A stretch of DNA of 64,000 bases from Flavobacteriales bacterium (lineage in GTDB: Bacteria; Bacteroidota; Bacteroidia; Flavobacteriales; Flavobacteriaceae), in assembly GCA_011524905.1 (NCBI GenBank), contig WTJI01000039.1, positions 55,447 through 119,446 of the forward strand, in the 5' to 3' direction. Shown in pieces: positions 55,030 through 63,693 of the stretch; the first letter of the stretch is position 1, and each line of letters begins with the position of its first letter. The position numbers and the translations under genes were made by a program. The notes under the pieces were generated by a model. It was not told the origin of the DNA. It saw nothing but the letters and a program-made list of their open reading frames with translations, and ran no database searches.

Positions 55030-56163
55030 TTAAGCAAATTCCTTTAACACATCCAGGACATAATCAACTTCCTTAGTTGTATTGAAGCTAGAAAAGGAAA
55101 ACCGTAAAGATGTTGTAATTTCTTTTGTAGGCGGTAACGCGTTAAGAACATGTGATCGACTATTGCTACCTGACTGACAAGCGCTTCCTTTTGAGCAAGC
55201 GATGCCTTTGAGATCCAATTGAAAGTCCAATAACTGACTTTGTTCCGAGCTTATGGGTAGTGCCACATTGACCAAGGTATAGGTACTTTGCTCCCAATCG
55301 CTAGACAATCCATTCAGATGCACCGATGGAAAAAGATTCTGTAAGCCTTGTATAAAATGTTTCTTCAATCCTAATACATATTGTCGCTCCTTCGAAAGAT
55401 TTTCATAAGCGATCTCAATTGCTTTTTGCATTCCAACAATACTGTGAACAGCTTCGGTTCCTGCACGCAATCCACGCTCTTGGGCGCCCCCTTCAATAAA
55501 TGGAAGCATTTGCGAACCCTTACGAATAAAAGAAAAACCTACCCCTTTGGGCCCGTGGAACTTGTGGGCAGCTGCTGATAAAAAATCAACTGGCAGAGTA
55601 GATAAATCTATTTCGAAATGTCCAACACCCTGTACGGCATCGGTGTGAAATAACGCCTGATGCTTTTGACACAAAGCGGTTACTCTTTCGAGATCTAATA
55701 TGGTACCAATTTCATTATTTACATGCATTAAGCTGACCAATATGGGTCCACTTGCTGATTCCAGTAATTCCTCTAAATGTCTAAAGTCGATATGACTATT
55801 GGGTAGCACATCTACATATTTTATGTGTGTTCCTGTAGCTTTGAGTCTTTCAAGCGTGTGTAAGACAGCATGATGTTCTAAGGGGGAAGAAATGATAGTT
55901 TGGATGCCTAAATCTTTCACCGCAGCCCGCAAAATCATATTATCGGATTCTGTACCACCCGAGGTAAAGATTATCTCTCCAGCTTCTGCACCAATAATGG
56001 CAGCAATTTTTTTTCGTGCTGCTTCGATTAAAGATTTGGCATGTCTCCCATAACTATGTGTTGATGAGGGATTTCCAAAACAAGTTTGCATGGATTGATG
56101 CATTGCCGTAATAACCTCAGGGCGCATGGGTGTTGTAGCGGCATTGTCAAAATATACTTGCAC
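55030..56163 (-). CDS. cysteine desulfurase (NifS/IscS-like)
   Basis: A protein of 377 residues starting with a GTG at 56163 (MQVYFDNAATTPMRPEVI). Signatures: DNAATTPM, FTSGGTESDNMIL, SAAAHKFHGPKGVGF with the PLP Lys, and GIACSKGSACQSGSNSRSHVL with the sulfur-accepting Cys. It converts Cys to Ala and delivers sulfur for Fe-S or thio-cofactors. It lies 22 bp downstream of rocD. It converges with the M23 peptidase gene. NifS versus IscS subtype is not settled. Confidence 0.92.
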   Translation of the reverse strand: MQVYFDNAATTPMRPEVITAMHQSMQTCFGNPSSTHSYGRHAKSLIEAARKKIAAIIGAEAGEIIFTSGGTESDNMILRAAVKDLGIQTIISSPLEHHAVLHTLERLKATGTHIKYVDVLPNSHIDFRHLEELLESASGPILVSLMHVNNEIGTILDLERVTALCQKHQALFHTDAVQGVGHFEIDLSTLPVDFLSAAAHKFHGPKGVGFSFIRKGSQMLPFIEGGAQERGLRAGTEAVHSIVGMQKAIEIAYENLSKERQYVLGLKKHFIQGLQNLFPSVHLNGLSSDWEQSTYTLVNVALPISSEQSQLLDFQLDLKGIACSKGSACQSGSNSRSHVLNALPPTKEITTSLRFSFSSFNTTKEVDYVLDVLKEFA

Positions 56164-56185
56164 AGAAAAGTTTTAGAGCTGCAAT

Positions 56186-57466
56186 TTATTCAAATTCTTG
56201 CAACGTGCGTGTGATGATACCTATACAATCGTCCAATTGTGATTCGGTCATAACCAAAGGGGGCGCAAAACGTATAATATTACCATGGGTGGGTTTGGCC
56301 AACAGACCGTTATCACGCAGTCGAAGACAAATATTCCAGGCAGTATCACTATCGGGACTGTCATTAATTACAATGGCGTTTAAAAGGCCTTTCCCTCGAA
56401 CCAAAGTAACAATGGAACTTTTTTGGATGTAGGCATTCATGGCTTTTCTAAATTGTTTCCCCAATTGGCGTGCGTTTTGGGTAAGTTTTTCTTTTTGAAT
56501 GACTTCCAAAGCAGTTTTAGCTATGGTTACCCCCAAAGGATTCCCGCCAAATGTACTGCCGTGTTGTCCGGGCTGGATAACGTCCATAATTTCACTATCG
56601 CACAAAACTGCAGAAACAGGATAAGCACCCCCACTTAGTGCTTTACCCAAAATCAGCAGATCTGGTCGGGTGTAGGTTTCAGATTGCTTTTCGCATGCTC
56701 CTTCACAACTACAGTTTCCACATACTGCCAAAAGCGATCCTGTACGTCCAATACCTGTTTGAATTTCATCTGCCATTAACAAGACATTGTTGGCAGTACA
56801 TAAAGCACGGGCACCGCGGATAAAATCATCGTCGGGTGTATAAACTCCTGCCTCACCTTGGATTGGTTCGACTAAAAAGCCAACTACATTTGGATTCGAT
56901 TCCAATGCTTTCTTTAGTGCTGAAAGGTCGTTGTATGGGATATGGAGAAAACCTTGGGTATGGGGTCCGAAATGGTTTTTTGACCCTGGATCAGAAGAAA
57001 AAGATATAATCGTTGTCGTACGACCATGAAAATTATTGTTACATACAATTATTTGTGCTTGGTCTTCAGGAATTCCTTTGATGGTATAGCCCCATTTTCG
57101 TGTGATCTTGATGGCTGTTTCTACACCTTCGGCGCCTGTATTCATTGGCAGTAAGCGTTCAAATCCAAAATATTCGGTTGCGTACTGCATATATTCCCCT
57201 AGGCGATTGTTATGGAAAGCGCGCGAAGTAAGAGTCAGTGTTTCAGCTTGATCTTTTAATGACTGAATAATTTCAGGATGACAATGGCCTTGATTAACAG
57301 CAGAATAGGCCGACAAAAAATCATAGTATTTTTTTCCTTCAACATCCCAAAGAAAAACGCCCTTACCTTTTGCCAATACAACAGGTAATGGATGATAATC
57401 ATGTGCGCCATGCTGCTTTTCTAAATCCAAATGGTATTGCGTACCCTTTACTTGTGCTAGCTCCAT
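56186..57466 (-). CDS. rocD: ornithine aminotransferase (ornithine-oxo-acid transaminase)
   Basis: A protein of 426 residues of class III aminotransferases. [45 protein letters not shown] and [18 protein letters not shown] (PLP Lys275) identify ornithine-delta-aminotransferase. Between ADEIQTG and the PLP Lys a Cys-rich insert [10 protein letters not shown] (Cys249, 252, 254, 258) occurs. It turns ornithine plus 2-oxoglutarate into glutamate-5-semialdehyde and glutamate, and would follow CtlX in arginine breakdown. Confidence 0.93.
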   Translation of the reverse strand: MELAQVKGTQYHLDLEKQHGAHDYHPLPVVLAKGKGVFLWDVEGKKYYDFLSAYSAVNQGHCHPEIIQSLKDQAETLTLTSRAFHNNRLGEYMQYATEYFGFERLLPMNTGAEGVETAIKITRKWGYTIKGIPEDQAQIIVCNNNFHGRTTTIISFSSDPGSKNHFGPHTQGFLHIPYNDLSALKKALESNPNVVGFLVEPIQGEAGVYTPDDDFIRGARALCTANNVLLMADEIQTGIGRTGSLLAVCGNCSCEGACEKQSETYTRPDLLILGKALSGGAYPVSAVLCDSEIMDVIQPGQHGSTFGGNPLGVTIAKTALEVIQKEKLTQNARQLGKQFRKAMNAYIQKSSIVTLVRGKGLLNAIVINDSPDSDTAWNICLRLRDNGLLAKPTHGNIIRFAPPLVMTESQLDDCIGIITRTLQEFE

Positions 57467-57600
57467 AATGTTGTATTTATCACGTTATAATTAATAAATG
57501 TTACAATATAATAAAAAATGATTTTGAATTGGGTCAAAGATATTACAAATCAGATAAAAATATGATGGTAAAAAGGAGCATTTCCCCTTACTTTTGCCGC

Positions 57601-59007
57601 ATGGGAAGAAAGATTAAGCCACAAACCCTGACGGGACTTACTGTAGTTGATGTAAACAACAAAGGTATGGGTATTGCCAAACACGAAGGTCGTGTTCTTT
57701 TTATCGCCGGAGTGGTTCCTGGTGATGTTATCAAAGCAACCATTTATCAAAAGAAAAGGGGTTATTTTATGGCAAGACTAGAAGCCATTGAGCGGCCCTC
57801 TGCCGACCGAGTACCTCCAGTATGTGATCACTTTGGTATTTGTGGTGGCTGTAAATGGCAACAACTTTCATACTCGGCTCAACTTCAATTTAAAGAAAAA
57901 GAAGTCGCCCACAATCTAGCACATATTGGTAAAGTTTCGCCTGTTGAGACCCACCCCATTTTGGCCGCTCCTGAAATCTACTTTTATCGAAATAAAATGG
58001 AGTTTTCTTTTTCGAATCAACGTTGGTTGACTACTGAAGAAATTGGCGATAAGTCATTAAATATACAGCGCAACGGTTTGGGATTCCACAAACCAGGTAT
58101 GTGGGACAAGGTCGTTGATATTCAGAAGTGTCACCTACAGGCCGATCCTTCCAATGATATCCGCAATTTCATTCGTAACCATGCGTTAAACCACCAATTG
58201 ACCTTTTTTAATCCCAGGGCACAAGAAGGTTTTCTCAGAAGCTTGATGATTCGTACTGCTACCACAGGTGATATCATGGTACTAATTCAATTTTTTCACG
58301 AAGACAAACAGAACCGTGTTTTGCTGCTCAACGCCATTCAAGAAAAATTCCCTCAAATTACTGCGCTGTTGTATTGTATCAATAGTAAGGCCAATGATTC
58401 CATTTACGATCAAGAGATTTTAGCATTTTCAGAACAAGAGTTTATCACAGAAAAAATGGGTAAACTGCAGTTTAAAATTGGGCCAAAGTCATTTTATCAA
58501 ACCAATTCACGGCAGGCAGAAAATTTATACGCTTTGGTAAAAAAAATCGCTCAGTTACAACCAGAGGAGATTGTTTACGACCTTTATACTGGTACGGGTA
58601 CCATAGCACAGTATGTGGCTGACCAATGCAAGAAGGTTATTGGAATTGAATCCGTTCCAGAAGCGATTGAGTCAGCCAAAGAAAATGCTGTCATAAATCA
58701 TATTTCAAATGCTTTTTTTGAAGTGGGCGATATGAAGGACTGTTTTAATTCATCATTCATCGAAAGGCACGGTCGTGCCCAAGTTGTAATTACAGATCCT
58801 CCGCGTAGTGGTATGCATCCTAAAGTCGTTGAACAATTACTGGCTTTGGCTCCCGAGAGAATTGTCTATGTCAGTTGTAATAGTGCAACACAGGCCCGTG
58901 ATTTGGCACTATTGAAAGACACCTACACTGTTGAAATTAGTCAAGCGGTTGACTTATTTCCTCAGACTCATCATGTGGAAAATGTTGTACTTTTACGGCA
59001 CCTATGA
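57601..59007 (+). CDS. rlmD: 23S rRNA (uracil-C5)-methyltransferase RlmD-type
   Basis: A protein of 468 residues from the ATG at 57601 (MGRKIKPQTLTGLTVVDV). Upstream TTGs would add an implausible N-terminus. TRAM domain (about 10-65), Fe-S cysteines CDHFGICGGCKWQQ and CHLQ, SAM motifs YDLYTGTGTIAQ, the catalytic ITDPPRSGMHP and YVSCNSATQARDL. It methylates U1939 of 23S rRNA. TACTTTTG (57589-57596) lies right before the ATG. It overlaps the DUF6452 gene by 4 bp. Confidence 0.9.
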   Translation: MGRKIKPQTLTGLTVVDVNNKGMGIAKHEGRVLFIAGVVPGDVIKATIYQKKRGYFMARLEAIERPSADRVPPVCDHFGICGGCKWQQLSYSAQLQFKEKEVAHNLAHIGKVSPVETHPILAAPEIYFYRNKMEFSFSNQRWLTTEEIGDKSLNIQRNGLGFHKPGMWDKVVDIQKCHLQADPSNDIRNFIRNHALNHQLTFFNPRAQEGFLRSLMIRTATTGDIMVLIQFFHEDKQNRVLLLNAIQEKFPQITALLYCINSKANDSIYDQEILAFSEQEFITEKMGKLQFKIGPKSFYQTNSRQAENLYALVKKIAQLQPEEIVYDLYTGTGTIAQYVADQCKKVIGIESVPEAIESAKENAVINHISNAFFEVGDMKDCFNSSFIERHGRAQVVITDPPRSGMHPKVVEQLLALAPERIVYVSCNSATQARDLALLKDTYTVEISQAVDLFPQTHHVENVVLLRHL

Positions 59008-59492
59008 AAATCCAATCAAATGCTTTTGGTTTGCTTTTTAGCCTTCTGTTGTTAACAACAGCCTGTGAGAAGGATGACATTTGTTTAGAAGGAACATTGG
59101 GGACGCCACGCTTGCAATATGGCTTTTTTGATGTAGAAAATCCAGAGAATCCAAAAGGGGTTTCCAACCTCACCATCAAGGCCATAAGTATAGATTCTAT
59201 TATACCAAATAGTTATCAAAATCTGCTTCCTTTACAAACTGATCAGCCCTATACTATCTTTGAGTTTACGCTCAATGCAGGTAGTGACCAGGCCAGCAGC
59301 ACATTGGTACAACTCAACTACAACCGTTGGGATGAATATTTGAACCGAGCATGTGGCTACCGTGCCCATTTTATATTTGATGATCAATCTTTTGCCCAAA
59401 AAAACCCAGAGACCAGTTGGATCAAAGGTTTTGAAATAATCCAAGACACTATCAGTGATGAAGAAACCCTCCATTTGGCTTTGTATCATTAG
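59004..59492 (+). CDS. DUF6452 lipoprotein-like protein
   Basis: A protein of 162 residues. The signal ends in a lipobox-like LLTTACEKDDICLEG. The rest is beta-rich with RLQYGFFDVENPENPK and the C-terminal FEIIQDTISDEETLH. It matches DUF6452, a Bacteroidetes family of unknown function. It overlaps rlmD by 4 bp (ATGA) and the DUF6048 gene by 35 bp, indicating a fixed operon. Confidence 0.85.
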   Translation: MKIQSNAFGLLFSLLLLTTACEKDDICLEGTLGTPRLQYGFFDVENPENPKGVSNLTIKAISIDSIIPNSYQNLLPLQTDQPYTIFEFTLNAGSDQASSTLVQLNYNRWDEYLNRACGYRAHFIFDDQSFAQKNPETSWIKGFEIIQDTISDEETLHLALYH

Positions 59493-60201
59493 CCTGCTTT
59501 TTTTGCACAAGCTTTCGGCGCAGTCAACGGATGCGGAAATTGATAGTTTGGCATTACGTAAGGAAAAAAAAAGAAAAAAACCTGTCACCTTAAGGGCGGG
59601 TACTGACCTTTACCACCTCGGGCGTAGCCAGGTAGATACAGATTTTTCTGGAATGGAATGGGTGGTTGACCTCAATCTAACCAATAATTTATATGTCGCC
59701 TTAGAATTTGGTAGCGAGCAACGCACCATCCAATCGGAACAAATCAACTTTTCCCCTAAGGGAAGCTATCTCAAAGCTGGGATTGATTACAATATGTATG
59801 CCAATTGGAAAGGCATGGACAACCAAGTCTATATAGGTTTCCGCCTGGGTAGTAGTGCTTTTGAAACCAATGTTAATAATTATATCTTATACACCACTCA
59901 ACATTTTTTTGAGCAAAGCCCTATAAGCTCTGGTTATGCAACAGGACTTAAAGCTGATTTGACAGCCCAATGGTTTGAAGCAGTGGCAGGGGTTAAAGCA
60001 GCCCTTTTCAAAAATGTATATCTAGGATTTAGCCTGCGACTTAATGTTCTGATCAATGAGTCAAAAACAGCTGATTTTGACAATTTATACATACCAGGGT
60101 TTAATAAAGTTACCGATGAAAACATTTTTGGTATTGGGTTTAACTATACTTTGACCTATGCCCTTCCCTTTAGATTTGAAAAGAAGACTAAAACTCCCTA
60201 G
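59458..60201 (+). CDS. DUF6048 outer-membrane-type protein
   Basis: A protein of 247 residues from the ATG at 59458 (MKKPSIWLCIISLLFLHKLSAQ, a signal peptide); the GTG at 59455 is an alternative. Mature protein: alternating beta-strand pattern with many aromatic residues and a terminal FNYTLTYALPFRF, as in beta-barrel outer-membrane proteins. It matches DUF6048, which accompanies DUF6452. Role unknown. Confidence 0.83.
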   Translation: MKKPSIWLCIISLLFLHKLSAQSTDAEIDSLALRKEKKRKKPVTLRAGTDLYHLGRSQVDTDFSGMEWVVDLNLTNNLYVALEFGSEQRTIQSEQINFSPKGSYLKAGIDYNMYANWKGMDNQVYIGFRLGSSAFETNVNNYILYTTQHFFEQSPISSGYATGLKADLTAQWFEAVAGVKAALFKNVYLGFSLRLNVLINESKTADFDNLYIPGFNKVTDENIFGIGFNYTLTYALPFRFEKKTKTP

Positions 60202-60406
60202 GGTCTTTTTTCCAGGGGTATTTCATATATAAGCGGTTTTTGTGCACTAAAAATTTTGGTGAAAACAAACTGGCTACAATGCCGGCTATAAAAAATAGGA
60301 CCAAAGTAGGCATGTCAAATAATGAGTCGAGTCCTATTCGACAAAAAACAAACAAAGAGCCAAAACTCAATAAATTACCCAATAAAGCTTTGGTATGGCT
60401 ATTCAT
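60188..60406 (-). CDS. small conserved membrane protein (72 aa)
   Basis: A protein of 72 residues with two membrane segments (about 8-26 and 32-50) and a C-terminal basic cytoplasmic tail (HKNRLYMKYPWKKDPREF). The frame overlaps the convergent DUF6048 gene by 14 bp and the upstream THUMP gene by 8 bp. I do not recognise the family; it is called real because of its clear hydrophobic pattern and coupling to the THUMP methyltransferase gene. Confidence 0.65.
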   Translation of the reverse strand: MNSHTKALLGNLLSFGSLFVFCRIGLDSLFDMPTLVLFFIAGIVASLFSPKFLVHKNRLYMKYPWKKDPREF

Positions 60407-61565
60407 TGTGCTTCAGTTTGTGGATTTTTTTTGTTCCCGCATACATAGGAAAATAAAGCAGTCTGGATTCTAACTTTCCATTAAAGACTTTGATTTTTCT
60501 ACTGGGTCTTAAACCAATTGCTTTCATCGCATCAAGATTGGAGGTAATCATCCATGCAGCAGTATCAGGGTATTCCTTTTTGAGTGTATCGCCAATTTTT
60601 TGGTATAATTCTGTGATATCTCCAGTTAAACGTTCACCGTAGGGTGGATTGGTAACAAGATGGAGTGGCCCTTGGCTTTGCTTCTGAGTTTTAAAAAAGT
60701 CAAACCGAGTCACCGTTACAAAATCCTCCAAATTGGCTTGTTGGATATTTTCCTGTGTTTTTCGTACAGCAGAAGGTGCTTTATCAGAGCCATAGATTTT
60801 TATTTTTGGAGCAATGACGCGCTTGAGAAGTCCTTTATGTATGGTCTCAAATAAATCTGGATCCCAATTCTTCCATCGTTCAAAAGCAAACTCTTCCCTA
60901 TTTATATTGGCTGGGATTTGGGCGGCGATCATGGCTGCTTCAATCAAAAAAGTACCACTCCCACACATAGGATCGTAAAAGTCAGACTGACCCGCCCAAC
61001 CAGAATGTAACAATAAACCTGCGGCTAAAACTTCATTGATTGGCGCAATATTGGTTGCATTTCGATAGCCCCTTTTGTGTAATGAAGCACCAGAACTGTC
61101 CAGTGATAAGGTAGCTTGACGGTCCTGTATGTGCAAGTGAATACGTAGGTCAGGTCGATGGGTATCTACGCTGGGGCGCATTCCGTTCTGCTTGCGAAAG
61201 CGGTCTACAATTGCGTCTTTCGCTTTTTGGCTGGCATAAAGGGAATGGGTGAAAAATGGGCCCGTGACCACACTGTCTATAACGAAGGTTTGTCCTGCAT
61301 CTAAATAGTCTTCCCAAGGAAAGCGGTAAATAGCTTGGTACAACATACTGTTGTTGGCTATTGTAAAACGATGGATGGGCATTAGGATTTTTAGAGCTGT
61401 TCGCAAAGCAAGGTTGGCTTTGTACAAAAACCCTAAGTCGCCTTTAAAAGAGACCAAACGATTGCCCGTTTTGATTTCTTGGGCACCCAAATGTTGTAGC
61501 TCTTTAGCCAAAAGTGGTTCAAAGCCATAGAGGGTTTTAGCCAGTAAGTTCAAATTTTTACGCAT
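60399..61565 (-). CDS. THUMP-domain class I RNA methyltransferase
   Basis: A protein of 388 residues. An N-terminal THUMP domain (about 10-155; KTLYGFEPLLAKELQHLGAQE) is followed by a SAM-dependent methyltransferase domain with FYDPMCGSGTFLIEAAMIA and TNPPYGERL. This matches the RlmL-N/YcbY-like group that methylates 23S rRNA guanosine. It overlaps the small membrane gene by 8 bp. Confidence 0.9.
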   Translation of the reverse strand: MRKNLNLLAKTLYGFEPLLAKELQHLGAQEIKTGNRLVSFKGDLGFLYKANLALRTALKILMPIHRFTIANNSMLYQAIYRFPWEDYLDAGQTFVIDSVVTGPFFTHSLYASQKAKDAIVDRFRKQNGMRPSVDTHRPDLRIHLHIQDRQATLSLDSSGASLHKRGYRNATNIAPINEVLAAGLLLHSGWAGQSDFYDPMCGSGTFLIEAAMIAAQIPANINREEFAFERWKNWDPDLFETIHKGLLKRVIAPKIKIYGSDKAPSAVRKTQENIQQANLEDFVTVTRFDFFKTQKQSQGPLHLVTNPPYGERLTGDITELYQKIGDTLKKEYPDTAAWMITSNLDAMKAIGLRPSRKIKVFNGKLESRLLYFPMYAGTKKIHKLKHNE

Positions 61566-61622
61566 GTTAGAAATTCTACTTCAAAAATACGCTAATTTTG
61601 TAGCCCTAATGTGGATCGCAGC

Positions 61623-62306
61623 ATGCTAGATATTATTTTACTTATTAGCTTGCCATTTTGGGGCGCTTGCTTGGGCGGAGTCATTGCCATGAAATGGAAA
61701 AATAATAGAAATCTCCAACCTCTGGTTCTTGCATTTAGCGGTGCATTTTTACTAAGTATTACCATTTTTGAATTGCTCCCTAGGGTTTATACATCCTTCG
61801 CGTTTCAACCAGGCTATTGGATTATTTTAGGGATTCTACTCCAAATTGTACTGGAATATTTTTCAAAGGGCGTTGAACATGGACATGCGCATGCACCTCA
61901 AACAAATCGATTTCCCCATCTGATATGGCTCAGTTTAGGAATTCATGCGCTTATCGAAGGGATTCCCTTGATGGAGTCCCCACAATTGGCTGTAGGTTTA
62001 GCCATCCATAAAATCCCCATTTCTATTGCCCTCTACAGTTTACTGCTACACAGTTATCCGCAAGCGCACCCAACTAATCTTTTTGGATTCATACTTCTTT
62101 TCGCATTGTTCACTCCGATAGGCAGCATCCTTGGTTTCTTTCTTGATGGGTCAGAAAAAATTATTCTTCCAATCATAGCAGTTGTAATTGGGATACTACT
62201 TCATATTGCCACAACCATTCTCTTTGAGAGCAACGAGGGACACCGACTACAACGGAACAAACTAATCATCATTCTAATAGGGTTCCTGTTGGGAAGTTTG
62301 CTGTAA
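61623..62306 (+). CDS. ZIP-family metal transporter
   Basis: A protein of 227 residues from the ATG at 61623 (MLDIILLISLPFWGACLGG); a GTG at 61611 is also in frame. Eight hydrophobic segments, a His-rich loop EHGHAHAPQTNRFPHL, and transmembrane metal sites GIHALIEGIPLM and GLAIHKIPI, diagnostic of ZIP transporters. It imports Zn2+, Fe2+ or similar ions. TAATTTTG at 61591-61598 is a possible -7 box. Confidence 0.88.
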   Translation: MLDIILLISLPFWGACLGGVIAMKWKNNRNLQPLVLAFSGAFLLSITIFELLPRVYTSFAFQPGYWIILGILLQIVLEYFSKGVEHGHAHAPQTNRFPHLIWLSLGIHALIEGIPLMESPQLAVGLAIHKIPISIALYSLLLHSYPQAHPTNLFGFILLFALFTPIGSILGFFLDGSEKIILPIIAVVIGILLHIATTILFESNEGHRLQRNKLIIILIGFLLGSLL

Positions 62307-62308
62307 TT

Positions 62309-62371
62309 ACCACTTATTACATTTTAATAACCACTTATTACATTAACAAAAGCACTTGTTACTACTGTGTT
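62309..62371 (+). repeat. three tandem 21-bp repeats
   Basis: ACCACTTATTACATT occurs at 62309-62323 and 62330-62344, followed by the degraded copy AGCACTTGTTACTAC at 62351-62365, each 21 bp apart. They sit 2 bp after the ZIP stop. Two helical turns per repeat would put the copies on one face of the DNA. Function unknown. Confidence 0.8.
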
Positions 62372-62503
62372 GTGGGCAGTTAGATTTTATTGGACTTTAG
62401 CATCATCAATACGATGTAACTATGACTTTAACACCCACCCACACTTTCTTCTTCAACTTATACCAAGCCTCCGTTTTCGTTTGCCAAGGGTGTACAATCG
62501 TAT

Positions 62504-62614
62504 GGAAAAAGCGACTGAACGACACTGTCTTTCCATGTCTTCCTAGGTTTTTGGTACTCCGTTTCCATGTGAAAGACAACCCAAAGTCCCCACACGCTGT
62601 TCAGTCGCTTTTCC
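62504..62614. ncRNA. structured RNA or palindromic element, unassigned
   Basis: Outer arms GGAAAAAGCGACTGAAC (62504-62520) and GTTCAGTCGCTTTTCC (62599-62614) pair over 16 bp with one bulged A. An inner stem pairs GTCTTTCCATG (62527-62537) with CATGTGAAAGAC (62566-62577) over 11 bp with one bulge, leaving a 28-nt apical loop. The G.C-rich pairing in an AT-rich gap suggests a functional RNA; a small palindromic mobile element is the alternative, though I see no target duplication. Strand is not decided; the terminator at 62702 favours plus. Confidence 0.5.
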
Positions 62615-62701
62615 TTTTTAAAAAATTAGAATACTTAAAACACATACATTCTTAACCTACTTTTTTTGCTTTTTTTCATTGATTTAGTTTTTTTGTTTGA
62701 C

Positions 62702-62727
62702 CCCCTCCTTCTGGAGGGGTTTTTTTT
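62702..62727 (+). terminator. strong plus-strand terminator before the dehydratase gene
   Basis: CCCCTCC (62702-62708), TTCT loop, GGAGGGG (62713-62719), then eight T (62720-62727). It lies about 400 bp after the ZIP stop, so it may end a separate transcript carrying the hairpin at 62504-62614. Confidence 0.9.
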
Positions 62728-62763
62728 GAAGTAAAGATTCTACTACCTTTAAAATAAAAAGAG

Positions 62764-63693
62764 ATGCACCCCCTTCATAACAAAACGCCTCTAGTCTTTT
62801 CAAAAGAGATGAGCCGTCTAACAGGTAAGGCGGTATGGATTAAAATGGAAGTACAACAGCCTAGTGGATCATTTAAATTGAGGGGAATTGGTCATGCTTG
62901 TCAGGTGTATCATCAAAAAGGGGTAAAAAGCTTGATTTGTGCTTCAGGGGGTAATGCAGGTTTAGCAGTGGCCTATGCTGGTCGCCAATTGGGTTTGGCT
63001 GTTACCGTGGTAGTACCTCAAACCACTTCTCCAGAGGCGATTGCTGCCATTAAGCAAGAAAAAGCCATTGTTAAAGTATATGGAAAAGACTATCAAGAAG
63101 CACATGACTATGCCATGTCGTGTGTCACACCCCAACAACCTTATGTGCACTCATACGACCATCCGCTCCTTTGGAAAGGGCATGCTAGCTTGATAGATGA
63201 ACTAAAAACTGCACCCTTTATCCCCGATCTGATTGTTTTATCTGTAGGGGGCGGCGGACTACTCTGTGGCGTGGTGGAAGGATTGATGCGAAATGGATGG
63301 AATCAAACTCCAGTATTGGCAGTTGAAACTCAAGGAGCCCATGCCCTAGCACTAGCTTTGCAAGTCCAAAAAATCAAAGCCCTACCTCATATCAATAGTA
63401 TTGCCACATCCTTAGGAGCAAGGCAGATAGCACAAAAAGCCTTTGATTATAGCCAACAGCACCCTATTTTCAGTCATGTAGTTAGCGATCTGACTGCGGT
63501 AAATGCTTGTCTGCGTTTTTATGACGAACATCAATTGGTCGTGGAACCGGCCTGTGGTGCCGCACTGGCTGCTGTCTTTCAACAACACCCCATTCTACAG
63601 GGAAAATCAAACGTAGTGGTCATTGCCTGCGGGGGGGTTGGGTCAAGCTTGGAACAGTTACAACAATGGCAGCTTAGCCTACCAATTGAGTAA
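62764..63693 (+). CDS. PLP-dependent serine/threonine dehydratase-like enzyme
   Basis: A protein of 309 residues of the fold-type II PLP family. QQPSGSFKLRGIGH carries the Schiff-base Lys, CASGGNAGLAVAYAG binds the substrate carboxylate, SVGGGGLLCGVVEG is the PLP-phosphate glycine loop, and IACGGVG lies near the C-terminus. The short length without a regulatory ACT domain matches catabolic serine/threonine dehydratases, which produce pyruvate or 2-oxobutyrate and ammonia. Confidence 0.88.
   Translation: MHPLHNKTPLVFSKEMSRLTGKAVWIKMEVQQPSGSFKLRGIGHACQVYHQKGVKSLICASGGNAGLAVAYAGRQLGLAVTVVVPQTTSPEAIAAIKQEKAIVKVYGKDYQEAHDYAMSCVTPQQPYVHSYDHPLLWKGHASLIDELKTAPFIPDLIVLSVGGGGLLCGVVEGLMRNGWNQTPVLAVETQGAHALALALQVQKIKALPHINSIATSLGARQIAQKAFDYSQQHPIFSHVVSDLTAVNACLRFYDEHQLVVEPACGAALAAVFQQHPILQGKSNVVVIACGGVGSSLEQLQQWQLSLPIE

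Larger units (their letters stand above)
62307..62763. other. 457-bp gap without a convincing protein gene; holds repeats, hairpin and terminator
   Basis: A 77-codon frame at 62422-62655 has no plausible start signal or protein-like pattern and is not called. The stretch holds three 21-bp tandem repeats (62309-62371), a long inverted-repeat hairpin (62504-62614) and a terminator (62702-62727). Each is listed separately. Confidence 0.7.

Noticed and set aside
62422..62655. 77-codon frame in the gap after the ZIP gene
   Set aside because: Its sequence has no protein-like pattern, and it spans the inverted-repeat hairpin, whose pairing explains the bases better.
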